Assembly: GCA_047639575.1 (NCBI GenBank)
Contig: JBLIOB010000007.1
Coordinates: forward strand, 1-39,579
Direction: 5' to 3'
Length of the DNA stretch: 39,579 nucleotides
Source: JBLIOB01 sp047639575
Lineage (GTDB): Bacteria > Bacteroidota > Bacteroidia > Flavobacteriales_D > Parvicellaceae
Shown: positions 24,795-33,786 of the stretch, piece after piece
Layout of the letters: each line of letters begins with the position of its first letter
Numbering within the stretch: position 1 is the stretch's first letter
Notes under the pieces: generated by a model
What the model was told of the DNA's origin: nothing
Seen by the model: the letters and a program-made list of their open reading frames with translations, nothing else
The model's database searches: none
Program-made: the position numbers and the translations under genes

Positions 24795-26189
24795 ATGAAT
24801 TACGATGTAACCGTAATAGGATCTGGTCCTGGAGGATATGTAGCTGCAATAAGATGTGCTCAACTTGGATTTAAAACTGCAATCATTGAAAAGTATGATA
24901 CCCTTGGCGGTACATGTCTAAATGTGGGATGTATTCCTTCTAAAGCATTGCTAGATTCTTCTGAACATTTCCACAATGCCACGCATAACTTTGAAGAGCA
25001 TGGTGTTGATGTTAAAGACGTTAAAGTAAATATCAAGCAAATGATCGACCGAAAGAACAAGGTGGTAAGTCAAACTTGTGATGGGGTGAAATTTTTGATG
25101 GATAAGAATAAGATCGATATTATCCACGGTACAGGTTCTTTCATAGATAAGAACACAATTAAGGTTTCTGGGAAAAAGGAAGAGACGATTAAGACAAAGT
25201 ATTCGATTATTGCAACTGGTTCTAAACCGAATTTTTTCCCAGGAATGGAACCAGATAAAAAGCGAATTATTACTTCTACTGAAGCGTTAGCGCTGAAGGA
25301 AGTTCCAAAACACCTGATTGTTATCGGTGGTGGAGTTATCGGCTTAGAATTGGGGTCTGTATATGCTAGACTTGGAGCAGAAGTTACCGTGCTAGAATTT
25401 GCAAGTAGCATTATCCCAACCATGGATAAAGCATGCGGTAAAGAATTAACTAAGATTTTAAAGAAAGAAGGCTTCAAGTTTCAGTTGAATCATTCGGTTC
25501 AAAATGTCACTAATAACGGGAAAACTGTATCCGTTGTAGCTAAAAATAAAAAAGGGGAAGAAGTTTCTTTTGAAGGAGACTATTGTCTAGTAGCCGTAGG
25601 AAGAAAACCATTCACTGCTGGATTAGGATTAGATAAGGCTGGAGTTAAACTGGATGATCGCGGTAGAGTAGAAGTAAATGAACACCTTCAGACTAATGTA
25701 GGGGGCATTTATGCTATTGGCGATGTTGTTAAAGGAGCAATGTTAGCCCATAAAGCTGAAGATGAAGGAGTTTATGTTGCAGAGTTTTTGGCTGGTCAAA
25801 AGCCTCACATTAATTACAATTTAATTCCCGGTGTTGTGTACACTTGGCCAGAAGTGGCATCTGTTGGCAAAACAGAGGAAGAGTTGAAAGATAGTGGGGT
25901 TGAGTATAACGTAGGTAAGTTTGCGATGCGTGGATTGGGTAGAGCAAGAGCTAGTATGGATACTGCTGGTTTTGTTAAAATAATCGCTGATAAAAATACG
26001 GACGAGGTATTAGGTGTGCACATGGTATGCGCACGTGCAGCAGATTTAATTATGGAAGCAGTTGTAGCTATGGAATATAGAGCTTCGGCTGAAGATATTG
26101 CTAGAATTTGTCATCCACATCCAACGTATAGTGAAGGTGTTAAAGAGGCCGCGTTAGACGCAACTGGCGGCAGATCATTACACGCTTAG
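24795..26189 (+). CDS. lpdA: Dihydrolipoyl dehydrogenase
   Basis: 464 residues, the usual length for this flavoprotein disulfide reductase. Seen: FAD-binding GSGPGG near the N-terminus, the redox pair in GGTCLNVGCIPSK (C41, C46), the NAD-binding GGGVIGLELGSVYARLG, the second FAD motif YAIGDV, and the C-terminal HPHPTYSE with the catalytic His442/Glu447. It reoxidises lipoamide in the pyruvate, 2-oxoglutarate and branched-chain complexes or in the glycine cleavage system; no E1 or E2 genes are nearby, so which complex is served is unknown. hemH follows after 21 bp on the same strand, and a terminator follows hemH, so the two are probably co-transcribed. Confidence 0.95.
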   Translation: MNYDVTVIGSGPGGYVAAIRCAQLGFKTAIIEKYDTLGGTCLNVGCIPSKALLDSSEHFHNATHNFEEHGVDVKDVKVNIKQMIDRKNKVVSQTCDGVKFLMDKNKIDIIHGTGSFIDKNTIKVSGKKEETIKTKYSIIATGSKPNFFPGMEPDKKRIITSTEALALKEVPKHLIVIGGGVIGLELGSVYARLGAEVTVLEFASSIIPTMDKACGKELTKILKKEGFKFQLNHSVQNVTNNGKTVSVVAKNKKGEEVSFEGDYCLVAVGRKPFTAGLGLDKAGVKLDDRGRVEVNEHLQTNVGGIYAIGDVVKGAMLAHKAEDEGVYVAEFLAGQKPHINYNLIPGVVYTWPEVASVGKTEEELKDSGVEYNVGKFAMRGLGRARASMDTAGFVKIIADKNTDEVLGVHMVCARAADLIMEAVVAMEYRASAEDIARICHPHPTYSEGVKEAALDATGGRSLHA

Positions 26190-26210
26190 TCTGAGACCAA
26201 GTTAAGATTG

Positions 26211-27227
26211 ATGAGCAAAAGAACAGGAGTATTATTGATAAATCTGGGAACTCCAGATTCTGCATCTGTTAAGGATGTGAGAAAGTACTTAAAAGAATTC
26301 CTTAATGATCCAAGGGTTATTGATTTGCCTTGGTTGAAACGTAAGCTTTTAGTTAATTTGATCATAGTTCCATTGAGAGCTCCAAAATCTGCCAAGATTT
26401 ATGAGGAGCTGTTTAAATTGAATGATGGAAAGTCGCCATTGCTCACTTATGGGCAAAGTGTAACGCAAAAAGTGGATGAAGCAATTGGTTCTGACATCGA
26501 TGTTCATTTTGCAATGCGTTATCAAAATCCATCTCTAGAATCCGTATTAGCTGAAATGCGAATGCAGAATTACGAGCGAATCGTATTATTTCCGATGTAT
26601 CCTCATTACGCTAGCTCTTCAACAGGGTCAACAGTCGAAAAAGCAATGGATATCATTTCGAAATGGTGGGCAATTCCAGAAATAGAAATTATAGGTCAAT
26701 TTTACAATGACCAACCTTTTATAAAAGCAGTCGCTGATAATGCAAGAAAATTTGACATTGCCAGTTATGATCATATTTTGTTTTCTTACCATGGTTTGCC
26801 AATAAGACAATTGGACAAGGTTTATGTGGATGGAAGAGAATGTATAGATCACGACTGTGAGCAAGGTGTTCAAGAAGGCAGTGAGTTGTGTTATAAAGCC
26901 GTTTGCTATGAAACGACATCATTGATTACAAAAGAACTAGGACTCTCTAAGGGTCAATATTCAACAGCATTTCAATCTCGATTAGGAAAAGATCCATGGA
27001 TTCAGCCTTTTGCAGATGTGTCCATTGAAGAATTAGCGAAACAAGGGAAAAAGAAAATGTTGGTATTTTCACCTGCATTTGTTGCAGATTGTTTAGAAAC
27101 TACCATTGAAATTGGACATGAGTTTGCAGAGATATTCAAGGAGAATGGAGGGGATCAACTGGATTTAGTTCCAAGTCTAAATGATAATGCAGATTGGATC
27201 GAGTATATAGTTTCAAAAATTAAGTAA
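26211..27227 (+). CDS. hemH: Ferrochelatase
   Basis: 338 residues from ATG (a TTG directly precedes it in frame). Ferrochelatase inserts iron into protoporphyrin IX, the last step of haem synthesis in the classical pathway. Seen: GVLLINLGTPDS at the N-terminus, VHFAMRYQNPS, FPMYPHYASSSTGS, the active-site His in FSYHGLP, and the conserved Glu in CLETTIEIGHEF. Cysteines cluster at ECIDHDCEQGVQEGSELCYKAVCYETT, in the region where many ferrochelatases have an extra loop; a metal or cluster site is possible but not shown. It starts 21 bp after lpdA and ends before a strong hairpin terminator. Confidence 0.94.
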   Translation: MSKRTGVLLINLGTPDSASVKDVRKYLKEFLNDPRVIDLPWLKRKLLVNLIIVPLRAPKSAKIYEELFKLNDGKSPLLTYGQSVTQKVDEAIGSDIDVHFAMRYQNPSLESVLAEMRMQNYERIVLFPMYPHYASSSTGSTVEKAMDIISKWWAIPEIEIIGQFYNDQPFIKAVADNARKFDIASYDHILFSYHGLPIRQLDKVYVDGRECIDHDCEQGVQEGSELCYKAVCYETTSLITKELGLSKGQYSTAFQSRLGKDPWIQPFADVSIEELAKQGKKKMLVFSPAFVADCLETTIEIGHEFAEIFKENGGDQLDLVPSLNDNADWIEYIVSKIK

Positions 27228-27231
27228 TAAA

Positions 27232-27255
27232 AAAAAGGATCCGAAGATCCTTTTT
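27232..27255 (+). terminator. Bidirectional Rho-independent terminator after hemH
   Basis: A 10-bp stem, AAAAAGGATC / GATCCTTTTT, with a CGAA tetraloop, 4 bp after the hemH stop. Flanking A and T runs allow it to work both ways, and it sits between two convergent genes (hemH and the minus-strand gene ending at 27284). Confidence 0.85.
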
Positions 27256-27283
27256 AAATTTTATCTTATTAAGTAAGGGTTGA

Positions 27284-29062
27284 TTATTGGTTTGAACCTA
27301 TTTGGTTTAAAGTTCTTACTGCTTCCATATCTCTATTCACAGTACCTTTGCTGGTTGTGTGGAATTCATAGATTCTGTCTTTTTCACCTTGTCCTATTTC
27401 AAGTTGTTCTCTTATTGCAGGGTCAATGTCGGTTGCAATATTGTCAAAGCTAGCTGCTTTAGATTTACCCATTGCAATCCAATCTACTGTTAATCCTTCT
27501 GTAGCTTGAGAAACTTTCACTTTAAATCCGGTACTCGTTTTTTCAACTATACTAATAGTAACGTTTGGGTTGTTGGATGTAATAGTTACAACAGGTTTTG
27601 CAGAAAGGTTTTCGCTAAACTCTGAATCAAAATCAATCCATAATTCACTACCATTCATGTCGATGCTTCCAAAGTCATTAATTTTAGCTCCTGACCCGAT
27701 AACTGATTTCAATTTTTCAATTTCCTTGTTGTTATATTTAACACCAATTAGTCCCATAGTCGTAAGTGCGTATGGATTTACACCTGTAAAAGATGCGTCA
27801 CAAGCATAATCAGGAACTTCATCAAGCATATATCCAAGTTGCATGTGAGGACGGTATCTATTTTCTAAACCAGTAATTCTTTCGTCTAAATCTCCTTTTT
27901 TCTTATAAAGATCTGCATCAAGATTTAAAATGTCGTTCATAACATAAGCTTCTAATTGCTCGTCTTTTGTTACTGAAACAATATTTCTTTTTGTTTTACG
28001 CTGAGAAACGATTGATAAGTTGTCGGTATATGTGTACCACCAAACATTGGCAGCAGTTCCACTATATCCCCATCCCCATGCTCCCATTGGCTCTTCCGGA
28101 ATTACGTAAGGATCACCTCCGCTGTAGTATGCGATAGCAATTTGACCACCACCACCACCATCATTACCAACTTCAAAAGGGTAATTCATAGTGTGAACTG
28201 GAATTCCAGCACCTAAGAAATAAGGTGCGGCTGGCGCACCACTAAAACTAACTACATCCGTTCCACCATCTGTAAAGAATAGATTTGCTTGGTTGTTAGA
28301 CTCAATTCTAAAATTGACGTCAGCACTATTTTCGTTAATTGTTATAGCGTCCGTACCGCCCTCAACAAAATCTATCATCCTAACACCACCAGCGTATATT
28401 CTAGCTTGATCTGCAGCTGGAAATCTAAAATATGTATCAGTGTCACCATTGTGATACATAAGATCGTTATGCCCTATATTCCCAACTACATCTAATTGAT
28501 AGGTAGGTGCGGTTGTTCCAATGCCAACTCTGTTAGTACTAGCGTCTACGTACAACGTGGTGTTGTCTGCCCTTACGTCTCCATTGTCCTGAACTACAAA
28601 TTGATCCGTACCATTATCTTGGACTATAAAGTCTCCTGTGCTATTTAAGTTGTGGGTTAAACTAAAAGTTCCATGGGTAATTGTAGTTGCTTCAACTAAA
28701 GGGCCACCAAGTCTAACTCTGTCAGCGGCTGTGTTATGGTAAAGACCGTTGTCTATTAGGGGGTTACCTGTAAGGAATCTTTCCCATGAAGCTCCATTCC
28801 AGAAGTAGTATCCTGTTCCGCTTCCTCCAGTAATTGCAGCGTTAGTGTTGTACACCAAAAGACTAGTGGTAGGTGCGGCTACCGGTGCTGCTGCCGCTAC
28901 GTTTCCTATTGAAATCCTTGGAACCAACAATCCCTTGTCTGGCGCGTCAATGTCCAGCATAGCGCTTGCAAGTGGGGTTGCACCCGATGTGTTTATCCCT
29001 ACGTTCTGAGCAGTAGAAATAAAAGCTGCTGAAACAGCTACAATAGTCAATAATCTTTTCAT
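27284..29062 (-). CDS. Exported repeat protein with S74-type chaperone-like domain
   Basis: 592 residues from ATG (an in-frame TTG lies just upstream). Signal peptide MKRLLTIVAVSAAFISTAQ is followed by the NVGINTSGATPLASAMLDID / KGLLVPRIS motif seen at the start of many Bacteroidota tail-fibre-like surface proteins, then beta-rich repeats (TNRVGIGTTAPTYQLDVVGN). Residues 353-360 read SQRKTKRN, resembling the SDxRLKxNI opening of intramolecular-chaperone (peptidase S74) domains, with Ser353 and Lys358 keeping the dyad spacing of five; GLIGVKYNNKEIEKLKSVI (from about 438) fits the domain's end. About 135 residues follow, including a beta-sandwich (SAKPVVTITSNNPNVTIS). I see no T9SS C-terminal domain. 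Role unknown; perhaps a trimeric surface fibre. Confidence 0.72.
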   Translation of the reverse strand: MKRLLTIVAVSAAFISTAQNVGINTSGATPLASAMLDIDAPDKGLLVPRISIGNVAAAAPVAAPTTSLLVYNTNAAITGGSGTGYYFWNGASWERFLTGNPLIDNGLYHNTAADRVRLGGPLVEATTITHGTFSLTHNLNSTGDFIVQDNGTDQFVVQDNGDVRADNTTLYVDASTNRVGIGTTAPTYQLDVVGNIGHNDLMYHNGDTDTYFRFPAADQARIYAGGVRMIDFVEGGTDAITINENSADVNFRIESNNQANLFFTDGGTDVVSFSGAPAAPYFLGAGIPVHTMNYPFEVGNDGGGGGQIAIAYYSGGDPYVIPEEPMGAWGWGYSGTAANVWWYTYTDNLSIVSQRKTKRNIVSVTKDEQLEAYVMNDILNLDADLYKKKGDLDERITGLENRYRPHMQLGYMLDEVPDYACDASFTGVNPYALTTMGLIGVKYNNKEIEKLKSVIGSGAKINDFGSIDMNGSELWIDFDSEFSENLSAKPVVTITSNNPNVTISIVEKTSTGFKVKVSQATEGLTVDWIAMGKSKAASFDNIATDIDPAIREQLEIGQGEKDRIYEFHTTSKGTVNRDMEAVRTLNQIGSNQ

Positions 29063-29171
29063 CAATTTAGTGTTAAGTAAGGGTCAATTGAACTTCCAAT
29101 TTTAGGGGTCGAAAGCTCAAGTTTAATCTCATTTGGCTCAGCTATGCTATGCAGAGCGCTTTAATTATTAT

Positions 29172-30470
29172 TTAGTTTAAAACCAGTTTGCTAACTGATC
29201 GTTCAAATGCATTTTCTATTATTACATAGTAAATTCCAAAGCCAACATCTTTAACGTTTAGGTTAAATGTGTTAGTTCCTTCACTTACTGAAAGTTCTTT
29301 TGGTGCTAGAATTAATCTTCCTCTAGTATCCACGATTTTCACATTAAATGCAGCTGCGGCATTCGAATTAATATTAACGTTTACTGTTCCGGCACCATTT
29401 GAAAAGACATTAACGTCACCAAGGTCTCCAGAACAGTTTTCTACAGCAACAACGTCCGAGTAAGTTGTGGTTCCATCATAATCTACTTGAGCAAGTCTGT
29501 AGTATATTGTTCCAGGATGAGTAGAGAAATCTGTGTACTCGTATTCATTTTGAATCACAGAGTTCCCAGCTCCAGCAATAGTTGCTATTCCGTTAAAATC
29601 AGTACCATTCAAACTGCTTTCGAGGATAAAATGATCGTTGTTTGTTTCTGATGCTGTCGTCCATGTAATGTTTGAGTAACCGTTAACACATTCTGCTTGA
29701 AACTCAATAAGTTCAATTGGCAACAATAAGGACTGTAAAGCCAAGGTCCATGAACCGTAAAAATCTCCGTTGGTAACAGCTGCACCACTAACTGTTTGAG
29801 GTGCAGTATATGATCCATAAAAAACAGATGTTCCTGTCGGATTACCTCTCCATGCTAGACCTATTGGATCAAAACTTTGAGCGACCAAGGTGTTTTCGTT
29901 TCCTACGTTTATCGTATTAGTTCCTGCAATTTCATTGTTGTCATTGTACACGAATCCAAGTAACGCATCTGGCTGTGTTGTATAATTGTTAGCATCAATT
30001 TTCCAGAATCGATCAACTATGTTAAGTCCATCACTTAATCCAGTAGCAGCGGTGTTAATATGAGTTACATCATCTGGCCAAGTTGCCGCTAAATTTCCAT
30101 CTGCAGTTTCCCAAGTGGAAAGTCTCAATCTTCCATTAGCTCCGACTGCCGCACCTGTAGTTTGAATTGAAAACGGAATTTTTTTGTCTCCAACACCGTT
30201 ATTAGAGGTGAAAGGAACAATGTAAGAATCTACAGTAGTCCCAATATTCCATTGAATTTTGTTGTGTTCTCCTTCAGAGATGATGTTCCCACCCGATCCA
30301 AGTGTCGTAATTCCTCTTGCATCTGTTTCATCAACAACCAAGTAAATAGGAGTGCCGGCAATACCACCGTCAAGGACAATAAATGCATCATTGTTGATGA
30401 CAAGGGAAAATTGTGAAAATCCCTCAGAAACAATGGCTAAACAGAGAATTATGGTAAGTAAGTGCTTCAT
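29172..30470 (-). CDS. Secreted protein with T9SS type A sorting domain
   Basis: 432 residues. Signal peptide MKHLLTIILCLAIVSEGFSQ; a beta-rich N-terminal half of unknown function; then the LPIELIEFQAE...ITWTTASETNNDHFILESS region (about residues 250-290), very common in Bacteroidota secreted proteins just before the sorting domain. The last 75 residues (VKIVDTRGRLI, then GTNTFNLNVKDVGFGIYYVIIE, ending SVSKLVLN) fit the type A C-terminal sorting signal. It should therefore pass through the T9SS and be processed by a PorU-type sortase like the one encoded at 18332. It lies 109 bp upstream of the S74-like gene on the same strand; a putative -7 box lies 85 bp upstream of its own start. The cargo's function is unknown. 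Confidence 0.82.
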   Translation of the reverse strand: MKHLLTIILCLAIVSEGFSQFSLVINNDAFIVLDGGIAGTPIYLVVDETDARGITTLGSGGNIISEGEHNKIQWNIGTTVDSYIVPFTSNNGVGDKKIPFSIQTTGAAVGANGRLRLSTWETADGNLAATWPDDVTHINTAATGLSDGLNIVDRFWKIDANNYTTQPDALLGFVYNDNNEIAGTNTINVGNENTLVAQSFDPIGLAWRGNPTGTSVFYGSYTAPQTVSGAAVTNGDFYGSWTLALQSLLLPIELIEFQAECVNGYSNITWTTASETNNDHFILESSLNGTDFNGIATIAGAGNSVIQNEYEYTDFSTHPGTIYYRLAQVDYDGTTTYSDVVAVENCSGDLGDVNVFSNGAGTVNVNINSNAAAAFNVKIVDTRGRLILAPKELSVSEGTNTFNLNVKDVGFGIYYVIIENAFERSVSKLVLN

Positions 30471-30554
30471 TAGTAATGTGCTAAACGTTAAATTTCTGTA
30501 GTCGTTGCCTCAACAATGTAATGCGGGGTTAGTCAAGGCGGCATTAATCGTAAG

Positions 30555-30562
30555 TAAAGATA
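30555..30562 (-). promoter_or_regulatory. Putative -7 box TATCTTTA for T9SS cargo gene
   Basis: On the minus strand TATCTTTA, identical to boxes before several plus-strand genes. It would give a leader of about 78 nt to the ATG at 30470. No clear -33 TTG is visible. Confidence 0.4.
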
Positions 30563-30579
30563 GCAATATTTACGCGTAA

Positions 30580-31107
30580 TTACTTGATTTTAAGCTCTTT
30601 TTTGACAAGATCTATAATGTTGTCAGTGTCGTTGCCGGTGTAAATAATCGTTCCATAAGAACTATCCAAAATATAATCGTATTGGTTTGCTTTTGAAACG
30701 ATATCTACAGCTCCTTGCATTTTCTTTCTAATAGGAGCATATTTATCTTCTCTCAATTTCGTTAAGTCTTTATCGAAATCCTTTGGCATAGATTCAAGGC
30801 TTTTGTTTAAATCTACCACCTCCTTTACTCGCTGCTCCTTAATCGTCCCAGAAAGAGAGGCGCTATCCTTAACATAAGTTTGCCATTTTGATTGAAATTC
30901 ACGTTGCTTCTCTTTGTAAAAAGTCTCCATTTTAGACCGTTGAATGGCAATAAGAGTGTCCGCCTTTTGCTTTTCTGGCATTAGTTCCCAAAGAGCATTG
31001 GTGTGTATGTGTCCTACTTTGGATTTAGTTACGCCTTTTGTAAAAGCAAGGGTCAATATTAAAATGGTTGCCAGTGCAATAATTATACGGGATGATTTAA
31101 ACTTCAT
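30580..31107 (-). CDS. OmpH/Skp-family periplasmic chaperone-like protein
   Basis: 175 residues from the ATG that opens MKFKSSRIIIALATILILTLAF, a signal peptide; the frame extends 49 codons further upstream without a signal-like start, so the longer form is rejected. The rest is helical and charged (KMETFYKEKQREFQSKWQTYVKDS), as in the long coiled-coil arms of Skp, which holds unfolded outer-membrane proteins in the periplasm. The ends are also typical: VGHIHTNALWELMPE near the start, and YDYILDSSYGTIIYTGNDTDNIIDLVKKEL at the C-terminus. It is divergent from pabB. In many Bacteroidota ompH genes lie near bamA, but no bamA is seen here. Confidence 0.85.
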   Translation of the reverse strand: MKFKSSRIIIALATILILTLAFTKGVTKSKVGHIHTNALWELMPEKQKADTLIAIQRSKMETFYKEKQREFQSKWQTYVKDSASLSGTIKEQRVKEVVDLNKSLESMPKDFDKDLTKLREDKYAPIRKKMQGAVDIVSKANQYDYILDSSYGTIIYTGNDTDNIIDLVKKELKIK

Positions 31108-31113
31108 TGTGTT

Positions 31114-31121
31114 TATATTTG
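31114..31121 (+). promoter_or_regulatory. Possible -7 box TATATTTG upstream of pabB
   Basis: Exact TAnnTTTG match in the 132-bp spacer between ompH-like and pabB, but 118 bp before the pabB ATG and without a matching -33 element. It may be chance or may give a long leader. Confidence 0.25.
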
Positions 31122-31239
31122 GTGCAAATGTCTTAAGAAAAATGGTTAGTTCTACAGAAGAACATCGCATTTTGCTTAATGTTAGTTGAAATGTATTCCA
31201 AAAAAGGGGCCAAACTAATTGAAAACACTGCGTAATTGT

Positions 31240-32454
31240 ATGAAAGTTGAGCATTTAAAAAGTTTGACCGAAAAATATTCGCTGGTCTACTATTTTAATT
31301 CAAATGGGGCAGGTGATAGTTATTTGGCGTTGGGTGATGAGAGTGCAAAACAGTGTAAGTCAAGTGTTCTTGAAGAGCTGAAAACTTGGTTGAATGATAA
31401 CAGTTTAGATTGGGTATTTGGATATTTTGGTTACGATTTAAAAAATCAAGTAGAGGACCTTCATAGTTCGAACCCTGATAAAGTGGAATTTCCAGAATCT
31501 TTCTTCTTTGTTCCACAAGTTCTGGTGAAAATTGAATCGAATGGTGACGTTTCGAATGAAATTGGCGATTTCTCCTGGCCTCTTAAGAGTGAGTTAACTG
31601 TTTTTGACAGCGAAATCGACCTTAAATGGCGTGTTTCTAAAAATGACTACCTCCAAAACGTTTCCAATCTACTCGAGCATATTCAAAAGGGAGATGTCTA
31701 TGAGATTAATTACTGCCATGAATTTTATGCAAAGAAGGTACAAATAGATCCCACGAGATTGTATCAAGAAGTTAATGAATTAACTAAGGCACCGTTTAAT
31801 ACATTTGTTAAAAACGAACATCTGTATGCGATATGCGCTAGCCCAGAAAGATTCATTAAACGAACTCAAAACAGGATTATATCTCAGCCTATAAAAGGGA
31901 CTATTAAACGAGACTTGGACCCAATACAGGATAAGATCTTGATAGAGCGGTTGGAGAATGATGAAAAAGAGCGCAGTGAGAACATTATGATCGTTGATAT
32001 AGTGAGAAACGATCTTTCTAAAGTTGCTTTACCAAATAGCGTGAAAGTGGATGAGCTTTGTAAAATTTATTCATTCGAGACCGTTCATCAGATGATCTCT
32101 ACCGTCTCTGCAACTGTAGCTCAAGGCCAGAATAATTTCGATATTATTATGTCGTGTTTTCCAATGGGGTCGATGACAGGCGCTCCAAAAATTAAGGCCA
32201 TGGAGTTAATTGAAAAATATGAATCTACTAAAAGAGGTCTTTATTCAGGAGCAATTGGTTACTTTAAGCCCAATGGCGATTTTGATTTTAATGTGGTAAT
32301 TAGAACTCTACTTTATAATGAGAAGAATAAAAACCTATCTGGGATGGTAGGGGGAGCGATAACTTCAAAGTCGGATCCTCAACAAGAATTTGAAGAAACT
32401 AAATTAAAAGCGGAGGCCCTTATTAAGGCAGTTAAGAATGCATCAAGTAGTTGA
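31240..32454 (+). CDS. pabB: Aminodeoxychorismate synthase component I
   Basis: 404 residues from ATG at 31240; an in-frame TTG (31219) would add seven residues but the N-terminus MKVEHLKSLTEKYSLVYYFNSN fits relatives better. It belongs to the chorismate-binding family: IQKGDVYEINYCHEFYAK, the QPIKGTIKRD block with the conserved Lys, ENIMIVDIVRNDLSKVA, and the FPMGSMTGAPKIKAMELIEKYE block. The enzyme makes 4-amino-4-deoxychorismate for folate (p-aminobenzoate) synthesis. The conserved PIKGT (rather than PIAGT) is typical of PabB and argues against anthranilate synthase. No pabA or pabC is in the window. It overlaps tilS by 17 bp, so they are probably co-transcribed. Confidence 0.88.
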   Translation: MKVEHLKSLTEKYSLVYYFNSNGAGDSYLALGDESAKQCKSSVLEELKTWLNDNSLDWVFGYFGYDLKNQVEDLHSSNPDKVEFPESFFFVPQVLVKIESNGDVSNEIGDFSWPLKSELTVFDSEIDLKWRVSKNDYLQNVSNLLEHIQKGDVYEINYCHEFYAKKVQIDPTRLYQEVNELTKAPFNTFVKNEHLYAICASPERFIKRTQNRIISQPIKGTIKRDLDPIQDKILIERLENDEKERSENIMIVDIVRNDLSKVALPNSVKVDELCKIYSFETVHQMISTVSATVAQGQNNFDIIMSCFPMGSMTGAPKIKAMELIEKYESTKRGLYSGAIGYFKPNGDFDFNVVIRTLLYNEKNKNLSGMVGGAITSKSDPQQEFEETKLKAEALIKAVKNASSS

Positions 32455-33739
32455 TCAAATAAAAATGAGCTTGGCTCAAGTTGTTCCCGATTTTGATTCC
32501 AAAAGATTCTTAATCGCGGTTAGTGGCGGGATCGATTCTATGACGTTATTGAATGCCTGTATCAAGTTGCGATTAAATGTTGAAGTCGCACACTGTAATT
32601 TCCAGCTCCGTGGATATGAATCGGACGAAGACGAAAAATTCATTGAAGAGTTTTGCGCACATCATGATATAAAGCTGCATTTGGTAAAGTTTGATACTGA
32701 AAATGAAAAAGTTTCCGGTGAGTCAACTCAAATGGTTGCTAGGCGTCTGCGATATGATTGGTTTGATCAAATCACTCAAAATGAAAAGCTGGATGGATTA
32801 CTGTTGGCGCATCATCTAGATGATCAGATAGAAAGTTTTTTCATTAATTTTTTAAGGGGAACTGGTGTTAAAGGGCTGATTGGAATTTTGCCTTTAAATG
32901 GAAACCGTATCCGACCAATGCTCAATCTTACAAAAAATGATATTGAGCAGTATGCTAATTACCTGGAGATGGAATATAGAGAGGATTCCTCCAATACCGA
33001 TTTTAAGTACGTTAGAAATAAAATAAGGCACCACATCATGCCATTATTAAAGGAGATTAGGCCAGAGATCTACGATATCTTTCAAAATAACAGCAGGAAA
33101 CTCTCTATAGCTCAGGAAGCTTTGGATGTGGGGTACGAGTTGTGTTTGGCAGAGTTTAATGTTGAGAAAATTGAGTTGGTATGGTTTAAAAAACTTCCGA
33201 TTTACTATCAGTATAGACTGCTTCAGGGGTTTGGGTTTAATCAATCACAATGTGATGATTTAGTTGTTTCGAAATCAGGAAGCTCTCTTCAGTCAGGAAA
33301 TTATAAGATATTGGTTGATCGAGAATCGTTTCAGATTGTAGAGCACGACAACCCAGCTTATTTAGAGTACTCAATTACAAAAATTGGCGATTTTTCAGTT
33401 CCAGGACTCAAAATTAACTTCGAGGAAAAAGAGGGGTCGCACATCGAACGGCTAATTGAAACTAAGGTCAGTTTATCTAAAGATGAAATTCGATTTCCAC
33501 TGAAGCTTCGTAGTTGGAAGGAAGGAGATTCGTTCATTCCGCTTGGAATGCATGGATCGAAAAAGCTGAGTGATTTCTTTATTGATGAAAAGATGAATCA
33601 ACAGGAAAAAACGATTCAGTGGGTGCTAGAAAATAAAGATGGTAGGATCGTCTGGGTAGTAGGAAGACGGATCAGTGAAGAGTTTAAAGTGAAAACCGGA
33701 ACTCACTCAACCCTGGTTATTGAAACATTTGAAACGTAA
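32438..33739 (+). CDS. tilS: tRNA(Ile)-lysidine synthase
   Basis: 433 residues. The PP-loop SGGIDS is at residues 29-34 (FLIAVSGGIDSMTLLN), followed by VAHCNFQLRG, LLLAHHLDDQIESFF and the YREDSSNTDFKYVRNKIRH block that marks TilS. The C-terminal part contains the LRSWKEGDSFIPLGMHGSKKLSDFFID block of the TilS C-terminal tRNA-binding domain. The enzyme converts C34 of the CAU-anticodon isoleucine tRNA to lysidine so that it reads AUA; it is essential in most bacteria. It starts within the last 17 bp of pabB in another frame. Length and motif order are normal. Confidence 0.95.
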   Translation: MHQVVDQIKMSLAQVVPDFDSKRFLIAVSGGIDSMTLLNACIKLRLNVEVAHCNFQLRGYESDEDEKFIEEFCAHHDIKLHLVKFDTENEKVSGESTQMVARRLRYDWFDQITQNEKLDGLLLAHHLDDQIESFFINFLRGTGVKGLIGILPLNGNRIRPMLNLTKNDIEQYANYLEMEYREDSSNTDFKYVRNKIRHHIMPLLKEIRPEIYDIFQNNSRKLSIAQEALDVGYELCLAEFNVEKIELVWFKKLPIYYQYRLLQGFGFNQSQCDDLVVSKSGSSLQSGNYKILVDRESFQIVEHDNPAYLEYSITKIGDFSVPGLKINFEEKEGSHIERLIETKVSLSKDEIRFPLKLRSWKEGDSFIPLGMHGSKKLSDFFIDEKMNQQEKTIQWVLENKDGRIVWVVGRRISEEFKVKTGTHSTLVIETFET

Positions 33740-33786
33740 CTATCGTATACGGTCATAGGTCAATTATTCACGAACTCTTACAAGCC

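Noticed and set aside
27284..27420. T9SS sorting domain at the end of the S74-like protein
   Set aside because: The C-terminus (TVNRDMEAVRTLNQIGSNQ) is helical and polar and lacks the GxY and Lys-rich end of known sorting domains.
31108..31254. N-terminal extension of the OmpH-like protein
   Set aside because: The extension would bury the signal peptide after about 49 residues and overlap the pabB start; the internal ATG at 31107 gives a proper exported protein.
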